A DNA stretch of 64,000 bases from Aphodosoma sp045631465. GTDB lineage: Bacteria; Bacteroidota; Bacteroidia; Bacteroidales; Paludibacteraceae. Below the pieces are notes generated by a model. The model was not told the DNA's origin. It did not search any database and saw nothing but the letters and a program-made list of their open reading frames with translations. Shown here piece after piece: positions 8,769 through 17,658 of the stretch (positions within the stretch are counted from its first letter, which is position 1; each line of letters opens with the position of its first letter). The DNA is taken from NCBI GenBank assembly GCA_045631465.1, contig JAZQUV010000011.1, positions 62,001 to 126,000 of the forward strand. The letters run 5' to 3'. The translations under genes were made by a program, and so were the position numbers.

Positions 8769-9341
8769 TTGAACAATAAACTTTACATATTTAAAAACAA
8801 TTGTGTAGCAATCGCAACATTTGCGATTGCTGCACTCTTTTTATTTTCTTCATGTCAAACTAAACACGAAATGACTTCTTCTATAGTCGACATAAAAACC
8901 ACTGCACAAGTATATGCCGACTCTATCACAACCATCGTATCCGACTCTGGAATAATCCGTTATAGAATCATCACCCCTGAATGGTATGTCTACGAAAAAG
9001 CCGACACACCATATTGGGATTTCCCTCAAGGACTTCGCTTCGAACGCTTCGACGAAAACTACAATATCGACGCGCAAGTAGAATGCAACAAAGCAATATA
9101 TTATAGCAAACAAGAACTTTGGCGACTTAACGACAACGTCGAAGCCACAAACCTCAACAAAGAAGAGTTCTATACCAACGAACTCTATTGGAACCAAAAA
9201 GACGAACGCGTATACAGCGATTCGGCAATTACTATCATTCAAAAAGACAGAAAAATACTAGGCGTAGGATTCGAATCAAATCAAACATTCTCACGCTACA
9301 GCATACGCCAACCTAAAGGCACAATCCCTATTGAGGAATAA
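8769..9341 (+). CDS. lptC: LPS export ABC transporter periplasmic protein LptC
   Basis: LptC is an inner-membrane-attached protein that passes lipopolysaccharide from LptB2FG to LptA. The 190 residues begin with a hydrophobic segment and a lipobox-like LFSSC (Cys near residue 29), then a beta-jellyroll-type sequence with the typical LptC phrases WYVYEKADTPYWDFP, LRFERFDE and NVEATN. The start must be the TTG at 8769: an in-frame TAA sits two codons upstream at 8763, and the first downstream ATG lies after the signal peptide. A TTG start suggests weak translation or coupling to the TPR gene 10 bases upstream. In Bacteroidetes lptC is commonly next to a TPR gene and a CorC-type gene, as here. 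Confidence 0.88.
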   Translation: MNNKLYIFKNNCVAIATFAIAALFLFSSCQTKHEMTSSIVDIKTTAQVYADSITTIVSDSGIIRYRIITPEWYVYEKADTPYWDFPQGLRFERFDENYNIDAQVECNKAIYYSKQELWRLNDNVEATNLNKEEFYTNELYWNQKDERVYSDSAITIIQKDRKILGVGFESNQTFSRYSIRQPKGTIPIEE

Positions 9342-9367
9342 AAAACTGAGAGTTGAAACTGTATATC

Positions 9368-9472
9368 CTAACCTCTAAACTCTAACCTCTAACCTCTAAA
9401 CTTTAACCTTTAACCTCTAACCCCTAACCTCTAACCTCTAATCTCTAAACTCTAATCTCTAAACTCTAAATA
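9368..9472. repeat. Fifteen-unit heptad array (consensus CTAAMCT) abutting the CorC start codon
   Basis: From 9368 to 9472 the sequence divides without slippage into fifteen 7-base units, nearly all starting YTAA (CTAACCT, CTAAACT, CTAATCT, TTAACCT, CTAACCC). The array ends three bases before the ATG at 9476. The same unit recurs in front of the glycosyltransferase gene at 60160-60187, 50 kb away. Confidence 0.95.
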
Positions 9473-9475
9473 ATA

Positions 9476-10741
9476 ATGGTTAACTATTGGGCTATAGCCA
9501 TATCTCTCATATTCTCCGCTCTATTTTCAGGAATGGAGATTGCCTTCGTATCTTCCAACAAACTTCGCTTCGAAATAGACAAAAAATCTAATTCTCTCAC
9601 ATCCAAAATAATAGATTTCTTCTACCACCATAGCGAACAATACATATCTACAATGCTAGTAGGCAACAACATAGCTCTCGTTGTATATAGCATCCAAATG
9701 GCAAACCTACTAACTAGCATCATCCAACAATACATCACTGCATCCGATTTCATCATAATGATTATCCAAACAATCATTGCCACAATCATCGTCCTTTTCA
9801 CCGGTGAATTCATCCCTAAAATCATTTTCAAATCAAACCCTAACGTATGGCTTAACATCTTTTCTCCTTTTATATACATTATATATATATTACTCTATCC
9901 TATCACAATATTCACCACATTCCTATCAAAAAACATACTCCGCCTACTCAAACTCTATAATCCACAAAGCGAAACCCACGAACTAAGCAAAGTCGACCTC
10001 GACTATCTAATCAACGAATCTATCGAAAGTTCAGATAGTCAAGAAGAAATCGAACACGATGTCCGCATATTCCAAAATGCCCTCGATTTCTCCGAAGTAA
10101 AACTCCGCGATTGCGCTATTCCCCGCACCGAAATCACAGCTCTACCCGAAGAAGGCACAAGCCTAATAGACCTACGCAACACATTCACCAATACTGGATA
10201 TTCAAAAATCCTCATCTACCGAGAATCAATCGACAATATCATCGGCTACTTCCACTCTAACGACTTATTCAAAAACCCAGAAGATTGGAAAAAACAAATA
10301 CGCCCTCTACCTATAGTTCCCGAAACTATGGCTGCCAACAAACTAATGGACATCTTCATGCAAGACAAAAAAAGTATCGCCGTTGTTGTCGATGAATTTG
10401 GTGGCACTGCTGGCATCATCACCCTCGAAGATATTATGGAAGAAATCTTTGGCGAAATCGAAGACGAACACGATAACCGTGAATGGGTAGCTCGACAAAT
10501 TGCCGACAACGAATACATGCTATCTGGCCGACTCGAAATTGATACAGCCAACTCTAAATTCGACATCAACTTCCCCGAATCCGAAAACTACGTTACCATC
10601 GCCGGATACATATTACACCACTATCAAAAATTCCCAAAACTCAACGATACTATACAAATCGAAAACTACACATTCAAGATAATTCAAGCACACAACAACC
10701 GCATCGATTTAGTAAAATTAACCATAAACCCCAAAAACTAA
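9476..10741 (+). CDS. CorC/HlyC-type membrane protein with CNNM, CBS-pair and transporter-associated domains
   Basis: The 421 residues have a CNNM/DUF21 membrane domain (about 1-150) with the early SALFSGMEIAFVS motif typical of the family, a CBS pair (about 205-320), and a C-terminal CorC_HlyC domain (about 335-415). The segment VVDEFGGTAGIITLEDIMEE at the end of the second CBS motif is diagnostic. Such proteins are linked to Mg2+/Co2+ efflux; in gliding Bacteroidetes the GldE paralogue has this architecture. Its leader is filled by a heptad array right up to the start codon. It lies between lptC and a PpiD-like gene, a common Bacteroidales arrangement. Ion specificity cannot be read from the sequence. 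Confidence 0.88.
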   Translation: MVNYWAIAISLIFSALFSGMEIAFVSSNKLRFEIDKKSNSLTSKIIDFFYHHSEQYISTMLVGNNIALVVYSIQMANLLTSIIQQYITASDFIIMIIQTIIATIIVLFTGEFIPKIIFKSNPNVWLNIFSPFIYIIYILLYPITIFTTFLSKNILRLLKLYNPQSETHELSKVDLDYLINESIESSDSQEEIEHDVRIFQNALDFSEVKLRDCAIPRTEITALPEEGTSLIDLRNTFTNTGYSKILIYRESIDNIIGYFHSNDLFKNPEDWKKQIRPLPIVPETMAANKLMDIFMQDKKSIAVVVDEFGGTAGIITLEDIMEEIFGEIEDEHDNREWVARQIADNEYMLSGRLEIDTANSKFDINFPESENYVTIAGYILHHYQKFPKLNDTIQIENYTFKIIQAHNNRIDLVKLTINPKN

Positions 10742-10831
10742 ACACCTATATTTCAATAAATTATAATTTTATTACAAAAAACTTCGCATATATAAACTTT
10801 TTTTTGTAAATTCGCATTTCGTAACATAAAC

Positions 10832-10867
10832 GTGTAAAATAAGGCAAAAACATGCCCCATTTTACAC
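10832..10867 (+). other. Nested hairpin in the spacer before the PpiD-like gene
   Basis: The arms GTGTAAAAT (10832-10840) and ATTTTACAC (10859-10867) pair perfectly, with an inner GGC/GCC pair. No T tract follows directly, so it is not an obvious terminator. It may shape the leader of the gene starting at 10941. The rest of the 200-base spacer is AT-rich with no gene. Confidence 0.45.
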
Positions 10868-10940
10868 TTATTATGCTATATATCAACAATATACACAAAA
10901 GACAAAAAACAAAATAAAAAACAAATAATACAAATAAAAA

Positions 10941-13043
10941 ATGGCAACATTAGAAAAAATCAGAAGTAAAGGACTCCTACTCTTGATTGTAGTAGGTTTG
11001 GCTTTGGTAGTCTTCATTGTCGGAGACTTAGTTAATTCAGGTTCAACTTATTTCCAAGAAAACAGCGCTAACGTAGCAGTTATCAATGGCGATAAAGTAA
11101 AAATTCGCAATTATGCTGAAAAAATGGACCAATTCAACGATGTAGTTAAATTGCAATATGGCAATAACATTAACGACGAAGTGACAGAGCAAATCCGCCA
11201 AATGGTATGGGAAAGCACTGTAACTGAAAAAGTTATTGGCGACGAATGTGCCAACATCGGTATGACTGTTACAAAAAATGAATTGGCTGACATGATCGTT
11301 GGCAACAACATCAGCCCAATGATGATGAGCAACCAAATGTTCTTCAACGAAAATGGTCAATTCGACGTTAACAACGTAAAACAATTCATCGCTTCTATTG
11401 ACAGCGAAGAAGCTGAACAAAACATCCCTTACGAACAACTCCGCCTCTATCGTAACTATTGGCGCTATTGGGAACATGCAATCAAAGTTAACCGCCTTCA
11501 AGAAAAATACACCAACTTGCTTAACTCTGCTTTGGTTGTAAACCCTTTAGAAGCTAAATATGCTTACGAAAGTGCAAAAGTTTCTGCCGATGCTGTTTAC
11601 GCAATGAAAAACTATTTTGCTATCCCAGACTCTACTATCAACGTATCTGATGCAGAAATCAAAACTCTCTACAACAAGAAAAAAGAACAATTCAAACAAA
11701 AACAATCAGCTGACATTAAATACATCGTTGTAGATATCAAACCTTCAACTGACGATTTCGCTGAAGTTGAAAAATGGATCAACGACCTAAAAGCTGAATT
11801 CACTACAACTAACGACATCGCCGCTATAGTAAACTCTAATTCAGACGTTCAATACCGTGGCGAAAATCTAACAAAAGAACAAATCGATGCCGACTTCCAA
11901 GAATTCGCTTTCTCTGGTCAAGCTGGTGAAGTTATGGGCCCTATTTTCGTAAACAACACTTACAAAATGGCTCGTATCATCGAAAATGGCATCGCTTCTA
12001 TCGACTCTGTTAACCTTAGCAACATGTACCTCCGCCGCGAAACTGCAGAAGCTACTCAAGCTTTAGCCGACAGTATCATGGATGCAGTGAAAAAAGGTGC
12101 CGACTTCGCTGAATTAGCAAAAACTCACTCTCTCCTCCAAAATGCTGCTAACGGTGGCGAAATTGGTTGGGTAAGCGAAATGGGTCTCGAAAAGAAAATC
12201 GCTACTCCTGCTTTCTCTACTCCTGCTAAAAACATGTTCATCGTAAAAGAAGGCAACGACATCAATCTCTTCTACGTAAACGAACTTGGTGCTAAAACTA
12301 CAAAAGCTAAAGTTGCTATCCTCGCTCGCGAAGTAAGCGCAACATCTCGCACTCAAGCTGAACTTTACAACAAAATGAAACAATTTATTGTTGACAACAA
12401 CAATATCGAAGCTCTCGAAGCCGAAGCTGCTAACAATGGATATACAGTAATGACTGCTTCTAACATCGATATCAATGCAACTACTATCAACAATATCCAA
12501 AAAGCTCGCGAAGTGGTTCGTTGGGTATTCGAAAACAAAGAAGGTGCTACTAGCGACATCTTCGAAGTTGAAGACAAAATCATCGCTGTTGCAATTGACA
12601 AACACAACGCAGAAGGCTATCGTCCACTCGAAAGCGTAAAAGCTCAACTTGCAGCCGAAATTCGCAAAGATAAAAAAGCCGACATCCTCATTGCTCAAAT
12701 GGCTGGCAAATCTATGGATCAACTTATTGCAGAAGGTTTCCGTGTCGACACAGTTCGCAACGTAAACTTTGCTAGCACTTATGTTGGCGCTATCGGCAAC
12801 GAACCATCTCTCTTCGCTCGCGTTGCTAATGCCGAAATCGAAAAAGAATCAGCTCCTATCAAAGGTAACACTGGTGCTTACATCTTCAAAGTTATCAACA
12901 AAAACGAAGAAGCTAAACCATACAACGAAAAAGAAGAAATGGTTATGCTCGAAACTCGCGAAAGCTATATGAACTCATTCCTTGCTATCGAAGCACTCAA
13001 AACTGCTGCCGAAATCAAAGATATGCGTTATATCTACTACTAA
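10941..13043 (+). CDS. ppiD: PpiD/SurA-like periplasmic peptidyl-prolyl isomerase and chaperone
   Basis: The 700 residues start MATLEKIRSKGLLLLIVVGL: a short cytoplasmic tail followed by one membrane helix (about 12-33), as in PpiD, which faces the periplasm. A SurA_N-type helical chaperone region follows (about 40-230). A parvulin (PpiC) domain at about 345-445 shows the ADFAELAKTHS and GGEIGWVSEMGL motifs. A second, degenerate parvulin-like region lies toward the C-terminus. PpiD and SurA assist folding of outer-membrane proteins. Codon use is strongly biased (GCT, CTC, GAA, AAC), suggesting high expression. A strong terminator follows directly, so this is the last gene of the coaX-to-ppiD run. 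Confidence 0.88.
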   Translation: MATLEKIRSKGLLLLIVVGLALVVFIVGDLVNSGSTYFQENSANVAVINGDKVKIRNYAEKMDQFNDVVKLQYGNNINDEVTEQIRQMVWESTVTEKVIGDECANIGMTVTKNELADMIVGNNISPMMMSNQMFFNENGQFDVNNVKQFIASIDSEEAEQNIPYEQLRLYRNYWRYWEHAIKVNRLQEKYTNLLNSALVVNPLEAKYAYESAKVSADAVYAMKNYFAIPDSTINVSDAEIKTLYNKKKEQFKQKQSADIKYIVVDIKPSTDDFAEVEKWINDLKAEFTTTNDIAAIVNSNSDVQYRGENLTKEQIDADFQEFAFSGQAGEVMGPIFVNNTYKMARIIENGIASIDSVNLSNMYLRRETAEATQALADSIMDAVKKGADFAELAKTHSLLQNAANGGEIGWVSEMGLEKKIATPAFSTPAKNMFIVKEGNDINLFYVNELGAKTTKAKVAILAREVSATSRTQAELYNKMKQFIVDNNNIEALEAEAANNGYTVMTASNIDINATTINNIQKAREVVRWVFENKEGATSDIFEVEDKIIAVAIDKHNAEGYRPLESVKAQLAAEIRKDKKADILIAQMAGKSMDQLIAEGFRVDTVRNVNFASTYVGAIGNEPSLFARVANAEIEKESAPIKGNTGAYIFKVINKNEEAKPYNEKEEMVMLETRESYMNSFLAIEALKTAAEIKDMRYIYY

Positions 13044-13060
13044 TATATAGTATATGCAAA

Positions 13061-13096
13061 AATAGGCTGAACTCTTTCCGTTCAGCCTATTTTTTA
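13061..13096 (+). terminator. Intrinsic terminator after the PpiD-like gene
   Basis: Perfect 12-base arms AATAGGCTGAAC (13061-13072) and GTTCAGCCTATT (13080-13091) with a 7-base loop are followed by TTTTTA. Confidence 0.93.
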
Positions 13097-13156
13097 TTTT
13101 TACATACACACAAAAAAGCAGAAGCTTTGCTCACGCAAAACTCCTGCCACACATTA

Positions 13157-13177
13157 TCTATAATCTATAATCTATAA
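13157..13177. repeat. Short heptad array (TCTATAA x3) in an AT-rich spacer
   Basis: Three exact 7-base units lie in the 13097-13507 spacer. The rest of that spacer is AT-rich, with no gene that I can support, until the antiporter promoter. Confidence 0.8.
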
Positions 13178-13454
13178 AAAAACCTCAAAAAAATCATATT
13201 ATTAATATATACACAAACATAAAATGTATATTTAACAATTAATCTTCTTTTGTTGATACAAAGTTACCTCTTTTTAACTTAACCAACAAACAAATACAGG
13301 TATTTAACATTAAATTAACTATAAAATAGCAAAAACACACCAATTTTACCAATATTTTTAACATAAACAAACAAAAAACACAAAAAATATCCTATAAAAA
13401 ACAACACATTTTAACACTACGCCTCATCAAATCGTCGAGTTTTCGACATAAATA

Positions 13455-13485
13455 TTGTTCATTTGAAAAAAAATCACTAACTTTG
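13455..13485 (+). promoter_or_regulatory. Promoter of the cation/proton antiporter gene
   Basis: TTG at 13455-13457 and TAACTTTG at 13478-13485 are separated by 20 bases, the Bacteroidetes -33/-7 arrangement. The start codon follows at 13508. Confidence 0.7.
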
Positions 13486-13507
13486 CACAAAACTACATAC
13501 TAAAAAA

Positions 13508-15547
13508 ATGAAATATATCACCGATTTAATACCATCTTTTCCACTTACCGACCCGATTGCCATATTTCTATTGGTCATCGTCATTATCCTATGCGCTCCA
13601 ATCCTAAATAGATTCAAAATCCCGCATATAATAGGACTAATCCTCGCTGGTACACTCTTCGGCCCTCACGGACTAAACATCCTATCCAACGATGCTAGCT
13701 TCGAACTATTCGGCAAAGTAGGCATCCTATACATCATGTTCCAAGCCGGACTTGAAATCGACCTAAACACATTCAAACAAAATAGCACAAAAAGCATCCT
13801 ATTCGGCATATATACATTCGTTATACCAATGCTATTTGGCATCATCACTGGCATGTGGCTCCTCAACATGGACTTCACTCGCGCCACTCTCCTCGCCAGT
13901 ATGTACGCCTCTCACACCCTTATTGCCTACCCTATAGTCAGCAAAATGGGTATATCCAAAAACCGTGCTGTCAGCATCACCATCGCTGGCACAATCATTA
14001 CCGTCACCGCATCTTTGCTCATCCTCGCTGTCATCGTTGCCACAACCAAAGGCGAAATGAACTCTGCCTATTGGATCAAATTCGGAATCTCCACACTCAT
14101 ATTCTGCCTCATAGTTTTCTGGCTATTACCCAAACTATCAAAATACTTCCTCCGCCATTTCAACGATAGTGTAGCACAATACATTTTCGTGATGGTCATC
14201 ATCTTCTTTGCCTCAATATTAGCACAAGCTGCTGGACTCGAAGGAATCCTTGGTGCATTCTTCGCCGGACTAATTCTCAATCGCCTCATCCCAAGTGTAT
14301 CGCCTCTGATGAACCGCATCGAATTTGTCGGCAATGCCATTTTCATACCATTCTTTCTCCTTAGCATTGGCATGCAAATCGACTTGCGCGCCTTTGTCAC
14401 TAGCATCGAATCAATAAAGGTTGCTATAGTTATGACTGTCGTAGCAACCGCAACCAAATGGATGGCTGCCAAACTATCTCAAATCACATCAAAACTTAGC
14501 CGCGTAGAAGGCGACCTCATTTTCGGCCTCAGCAACGGACAAGCCGCCGCAACACTTGCTGCCGTAATGATTGGATACAACATCGGACTTCTCGACGAAA
14601 ACGTGCTCAATGGCACTATCGTCATGATTCTTGTCACATGCACCATATCTTCAATCACAACAGAACATGCTGCCCGCAAAATTGCCATCGAAGAAACTCA
14701 ACAAGACGAACAACGCCAACGCCTTGGCACCGAGCGCATACTCATCCCTATTTCCAACCCACAAACTATGCCTCAACTCCTCGACATTAGCAACCTAGTC
14801 AAACCTCAAAACAACAAAACTCTATATGCACTAAAAATCAACAGCGACCCAGAAGACTCTTCTGGAGCTAAACTATTAGAAAGTGCAGCCAAACTCGCTT
14901 CTGCCACCGACAACAAACTCATCCCTATAATGAAATGCGACTTGAACATATCAAATTGCATCATCGACACCATACATACCAACAAAATCACCGACCTCAT
15001 CGTCGGCATCCACCACAAAGCCAACATTGTCGACACATTCCTCGGTGGCACTATCACATCACTTATCAATGGCACAACTAATCAAAACCTAATAATTTAT
15101 GGTCCTAAAAAGCCCATCAACTCTGTCAAACGTCTTGTTGTTGCCGTGCCTCAAATGGCAGAATTAGAGGTAGGTTTTGACCTATGGTTCGATCGTGTCA
15201 AAAATATAGCCTCACAACTAAGTATCCCTGTCGTTTTCTATGCCAACAAGCAAACTACCGTCGCACTCAAAAAGCAATGCGAAATACATAGTTCGCTCAA
15301 CGTCTCGTTCCGCGAATTAGCAGCATGGGAAGATTTCCTTATAATCACAAAACACATCAAACCTGGCGATACACTTATAGTCATCTCCGCAAGAAAGGCA
15401 ACCGTATCATACAACAACCTATTCGAAAAAATACCTTACTATCTCAACAAATATTTCACCGACAACAATTTCTTGCTGATATATCCACAACAAACTGCCT
15501 CCGACGGCACCGACAACGACCGATACAACCCACTGAAGATAAGTTGA
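13508..15547 (+). CDS. CPA2-family Na+(K+)/H+ antiporter with C-terminal USP-like region
   Basis: The first ~390 of 679 residues form about twelve membrane helices of the monovalent cation:proton antiporter-2 type. The phrases IPHIIGLILAGTLFGPHGLN, FQAGLEID and EGILGAFFAGLILNRLIPS are characteristic. The cytoplasmic remainder (about 400-679) resembles tandem universal-stress-like domains, with VVAVPQMAELEVGFDLWFD introducing the last one. A NhaS3/KefB-like role in pH or ion balance is likely, but the ion is not readable. It has its own promoter and follows a terminator, so it is probably monocistronic. Confidence 0.87.
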   Translation: MKYITDLIPSFPLTDPIAIFLLVIVIILCAPILNRFKIPHIIGLILAGTLFGPHGLNILSNDASFELFGKVGILYIMFQAGLEIDLNTFKQNSTKSILFGIYTFVIPMLFGIITGMWLLNMDFTRATLLASMYASHTLIAYPIVSKMGISKNRAVSITIAGTIITVTASLLILAVIVATTKGEMNSAYWIKFGISTLIFCLIVFWLLPKLSKYFLRHFNDSVAQYIFVMVIIFFASILAQAAGLEGILGAFFAGLILNRLIPSVSPLMNRIEFVGNAIFIPFFLLSIGMQIDLRAFVTSIESIKVAIVMTVVATATKWMAAKLSQITSKLSRVEGDLIFGLSNGQAAATLAAVMIGYNIGLLDENVLNGTIVMILVTCTISSITTEHAARKIAIEETQQDEQRQRLGTERILIPISNPQTMPQLLDISNLVKPQNNKTLYALKINSDPEDSSGAKLLESAAKLASATDNKLIPIMKCDLNISNCIIDTIHTNKITDLIVGIHHKANIVDTFLGGTITSLINGTTNQNLIIYGPKKPINSVKRLVVAVPQMAELEVGFDLWFDRVKNIASQLSIPVVFYANKQTTVALKKQCEIHSSLNVSFRELAAWEDFLIITKHIKPGDTLIVISARKATVSYNNLFEKIPYYLNKYFTDNNFLLIYPQQTASDGTDNDRYNPLKIS

Positions 15548-15613
15548 GAATCACTACCCGAGCTCATTCTCAAAAGACAAAAGAACAAATATTTATGTTA
15601 GCAAATATTTTTC

Positions 15614-15675
15614 AACACAAATTTTCATAAATTTACCACAAACAATAAATTAATGATTAATTTATGATAACCAAC
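15614..15675. repeat. Dispersed AT-rich repeat, family 2, with a palindrome
   Basis: This stretch contains the block ACCACAAACAA shared with 23549-23613 and a perfect palindrome, ATAAATTAAT-G-ATTAATTTAT (15645-15665). A third, more divergent member is at 17378-17458. Downstream, TTCATGTC is repeated three times (15754-15777, period 8). No gene is seen between 15548 and 15795. Confidence 0.6.
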
Positions 15676-15795
15676 GGTCCTTGAGCCTTTGGCGATAGAA
15701 TTTACGTTCAAAAAAAAATTATACCTTTATGTTCTTCTGTCTTCAAAAATAAATTCATGTCTTCATGTCTTCATGTCTAAAAAAAATATAATATA

Positions 15796-17364
15796 ATGCG
15801 CAGACAAACAAAAGAAATCCAAGTTGGCAACCTCCGAATAGGTGGCAACAACCCTATTCGCATACAAACCATGGCCAACACCGACACCAACGATATCAAT
15901 GCCTCTGTAGCACAAGCCAAATGCTGCCTCACAGCAGGCACCGAACTCCTCCGCTATACCACTCAAGGCACCAAAGAAGCCGAAAATCTCGGCAAAATCA
16001 AAGAACTTCTCCGTGCCGAAGGCATCGACCTACCTCTCGTGGCCGACATCCACTTCAATGCCAACGTTGCCGAAGTTGCAGCTAATTTAGTCGAAAAAGT
16101 CCGCATCAACCCAGGCAACTTTGTCACAGGCAAACACAGCGACTACACCGACGAAGAGTGGGACGACGAACTCCGCCGCATCCGCGAAAAACTTCACACT
16201 CTGCTATCTATCTGCAAAGACAAAGGCACCGCCATCCGCATCGGCGTCAACCACGGTTCTCTCTCTCCTCGCATCATGAGTCGCTATGGCAACACCCCTC
16301 TCGGACTTGCCACATCATGCATGGAATTCATCGAACTCTGCGAGCAAGAAGGCTTCACCAACCTAATCCTCTCTGTCAAAGCATCCAACACACGCGTAAT
16401 GATTTACGCCGTGCGCCTACTCGTACAAATGATGGATGCCAAAGGCAAAAACTACCCCCTTCACCTCGGCGTAACCGAAGCTGGTAGCGACGACGAAGGC
16501 CGCATCAAATCAGCCGTAGGCATCGGCACCCTACTCCACGACGGCATCGGCGACACCATCCGCGTATCACTATCCGAAGCTCCCGAAGCCGAGATCCCAG
16601 TTGCTCGCAAACTAGTCGACTACATCGAAAACCAACATCTCAACGCTCAACGCTCAACGCTCAACGCTCAACTAAAAACAGAGTATTCACGTCGCAAATC
16701 CACTCCAATCGACAAAATTGGAGGCGACAATCCCGTTGTTGTAGTAGCCGATCAAACACTCAACACACCTTTACAACCCGACTACACTGCCGAAGAAATT
16801 CTAGCATTAAATCAAAAGGTTGCCATTATCGAAGATCTCTCAAATCTCAATGAACTACTATCAACCGACAAACCAATAATCGTAAAAAAACAATTCAAAC
16901 TCGACGACCTCGAAACTCTCCAAATCCAAGCAGGAGCCTTCTTCGGTCCACTTCTCATCGACGGACTCATCGACGGCATCTGGCTCACTAACCAATCCGA
17001 CTCTATCTCCGCCGAACAAGTCAACGACATCGCATTCGAAATCCTTCAATCGTCACGCTGTCGCATCAGCAAAACAGAATACACCTCTTGCCCATCGTGC
17101 GGACGCACCAAATTCGACCTACCTAAAGTCGTACGCCAAGTCAAAGAAGCAACACAAGGATTTGTAGGACTCAAAATCGCCGTAATGGGCTGCATCGTCA
17201 ATGGTCCAGGCGAAATGGCAGATGCCGATTTTGGCTACATCGGTGCCGGTATGGGCAAAGTATCCCTCTACAAAGGACAAGAATGTGTCATGAAAAACAT
17301 CCCCGAAGAAGAAGCAATCGACAAACTTCTAGAACTCATAAATAATAACAAAACCAACCAATAA
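15796..17364 (+). CDS. ispG: (E)-4-hydroxy-3-methylbut-2-enyl-diphosphate synthase IspG (long Bacteroidetes type)
   Basis: IspG (GcpE) is the iron-sulfur enzyme that converts MEcPP to HMBPP in the DXP isoprenoid pathway. The 522 residues comprise an N-terminal TIM barrel (to about 275), an inserted A* domain (about 300-410, with DGLIDGIWLTNQ) and a C-terminal [4Fe-4S] domain. Cluster ligands are visible as Cys432 and Cys435 (CPSCGRTKFD), Cys466 and Glu473 (GCIVNGPGE). Bacteroidetes IspG proteins are usually nearer 600 residues, so the linker or A* region looks shortened. Residues 281-293 are encoded by a perfect 7-base tandem repeat lying exactly between the barrel and A*. All catalytic features remain intact. 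Confidence 0.95.
   Translation: MRRQTKEIQVGNLRIGGNNPIRIQTMANTDTNDINASVAQAKCCLTAGTELLRYTTQGTKEAENLGKIKELLRAEGIDLPLVADIHFNANVAEVAANLVEKVRINPGNFVTGKHSDYTDEEWDDELRRIREKLHTLLSICKDKGTAIRIGVNHGSLSPRIMSRYGNTPLGLATSCMEFIELCEQEGFTNLILSVKASNTRVMIYAVRLLVQMMDAKGKNYPLHLGVTEAGSDDEGRIKSAVGIGTLLHDGIGDTIRVSLSEAPEAEIPVARKLVDYIENQHLNAQRSTLNAQLKTEYSRRKSTPIDKIGGDNPVVVVADQTLNTPLQPDYTAEEILALNQKVAIIEDLSNLNELLSTDKPIIVKKQFKLDDLETLQIQAGAFFGPLLIDGLIDGIWLTNQSDSISAEQVNDIAFEILQSSRCRISKTEYTSCPSCGRTKFDLPKVVRQVKEATQGFVGLKIAVMGCIVNGPGEMADADFGYIGAGMGKVSLYKGQECVMKNIPEEEAIDKLLELINNNKTNQ
16639..16673 (+). repeat. Heptad array (CTCAACG x4 plus partial) inside the ispG reading frame
   Basis: Four exact copies of a 7-base unit and a fifth variant (CTCAACT) lie within the coding region at the barrel/A* linker. 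Because 7 is not a multiple of 3, the frame rotates and the peptide repeats every seven residues (LNAQRST then LNAQLKT). Gain or loss of one unit would shift the frame. Confidence 0.95.
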
Positions 17365-17377
17365 AACATATTTTATA

Positions 17378-17458
17378 AACATAAATTGCCGTAAATTAAT
17401 CATAAATTTAAACCCTATATAAATAAAAATTTACGACTAATTAACGAAAATTTATGTT
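17378..17458. repeat. Inverted repeat, family 2 relative, downstream of ispG
   Basis: Two 24-base arms (17378-17401 and 17435-17458) are complementary except for about five positions; both carry the core ATAAATT..CGT.AATTA. It could act as a weak transcription end for ispG. The remainder of 17365-17558 is AT-rich with no gene. Confidence 0.6.
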
Positions 17459-17558
17459 CAAAATAGGAATAATTAAAGCTAAAACATTTTTGTTATTACG
17501 TTATTCTGTCTCCAAAAAATCTAAAAACAAACATTTTTGAAAAATTTCTCCTCAAAAA

Positions 17559-17590
17559 TTTGTTTATAAGCAATTTAATGCTTACCTTTG
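17559..17590 (+). promoter_or_regulatory. Promoter of serC
   Basis: TTTG at 17559-17562 and TACCTTTG at 17583-17590 are spaced by 20 bases, a perfect match to the Bacteroidetes -33/-7 consensus. The leader to the ATG at 17659 is about 60 bases. Confidence 0.82.
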
Positions 17591-17658
17591 TCTCGTAAAT
17601 AGCAAATTTACACAAAAACGTACAACTAACTGTTTTTTAACATATTAAAAATTTTATT

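Noticed and set aside
9368..9472. CRISPR-like array
   Set aside because: Units are 7 bases without spacers; no repeat-spacer structure or cas genes occur anywhere in the window.
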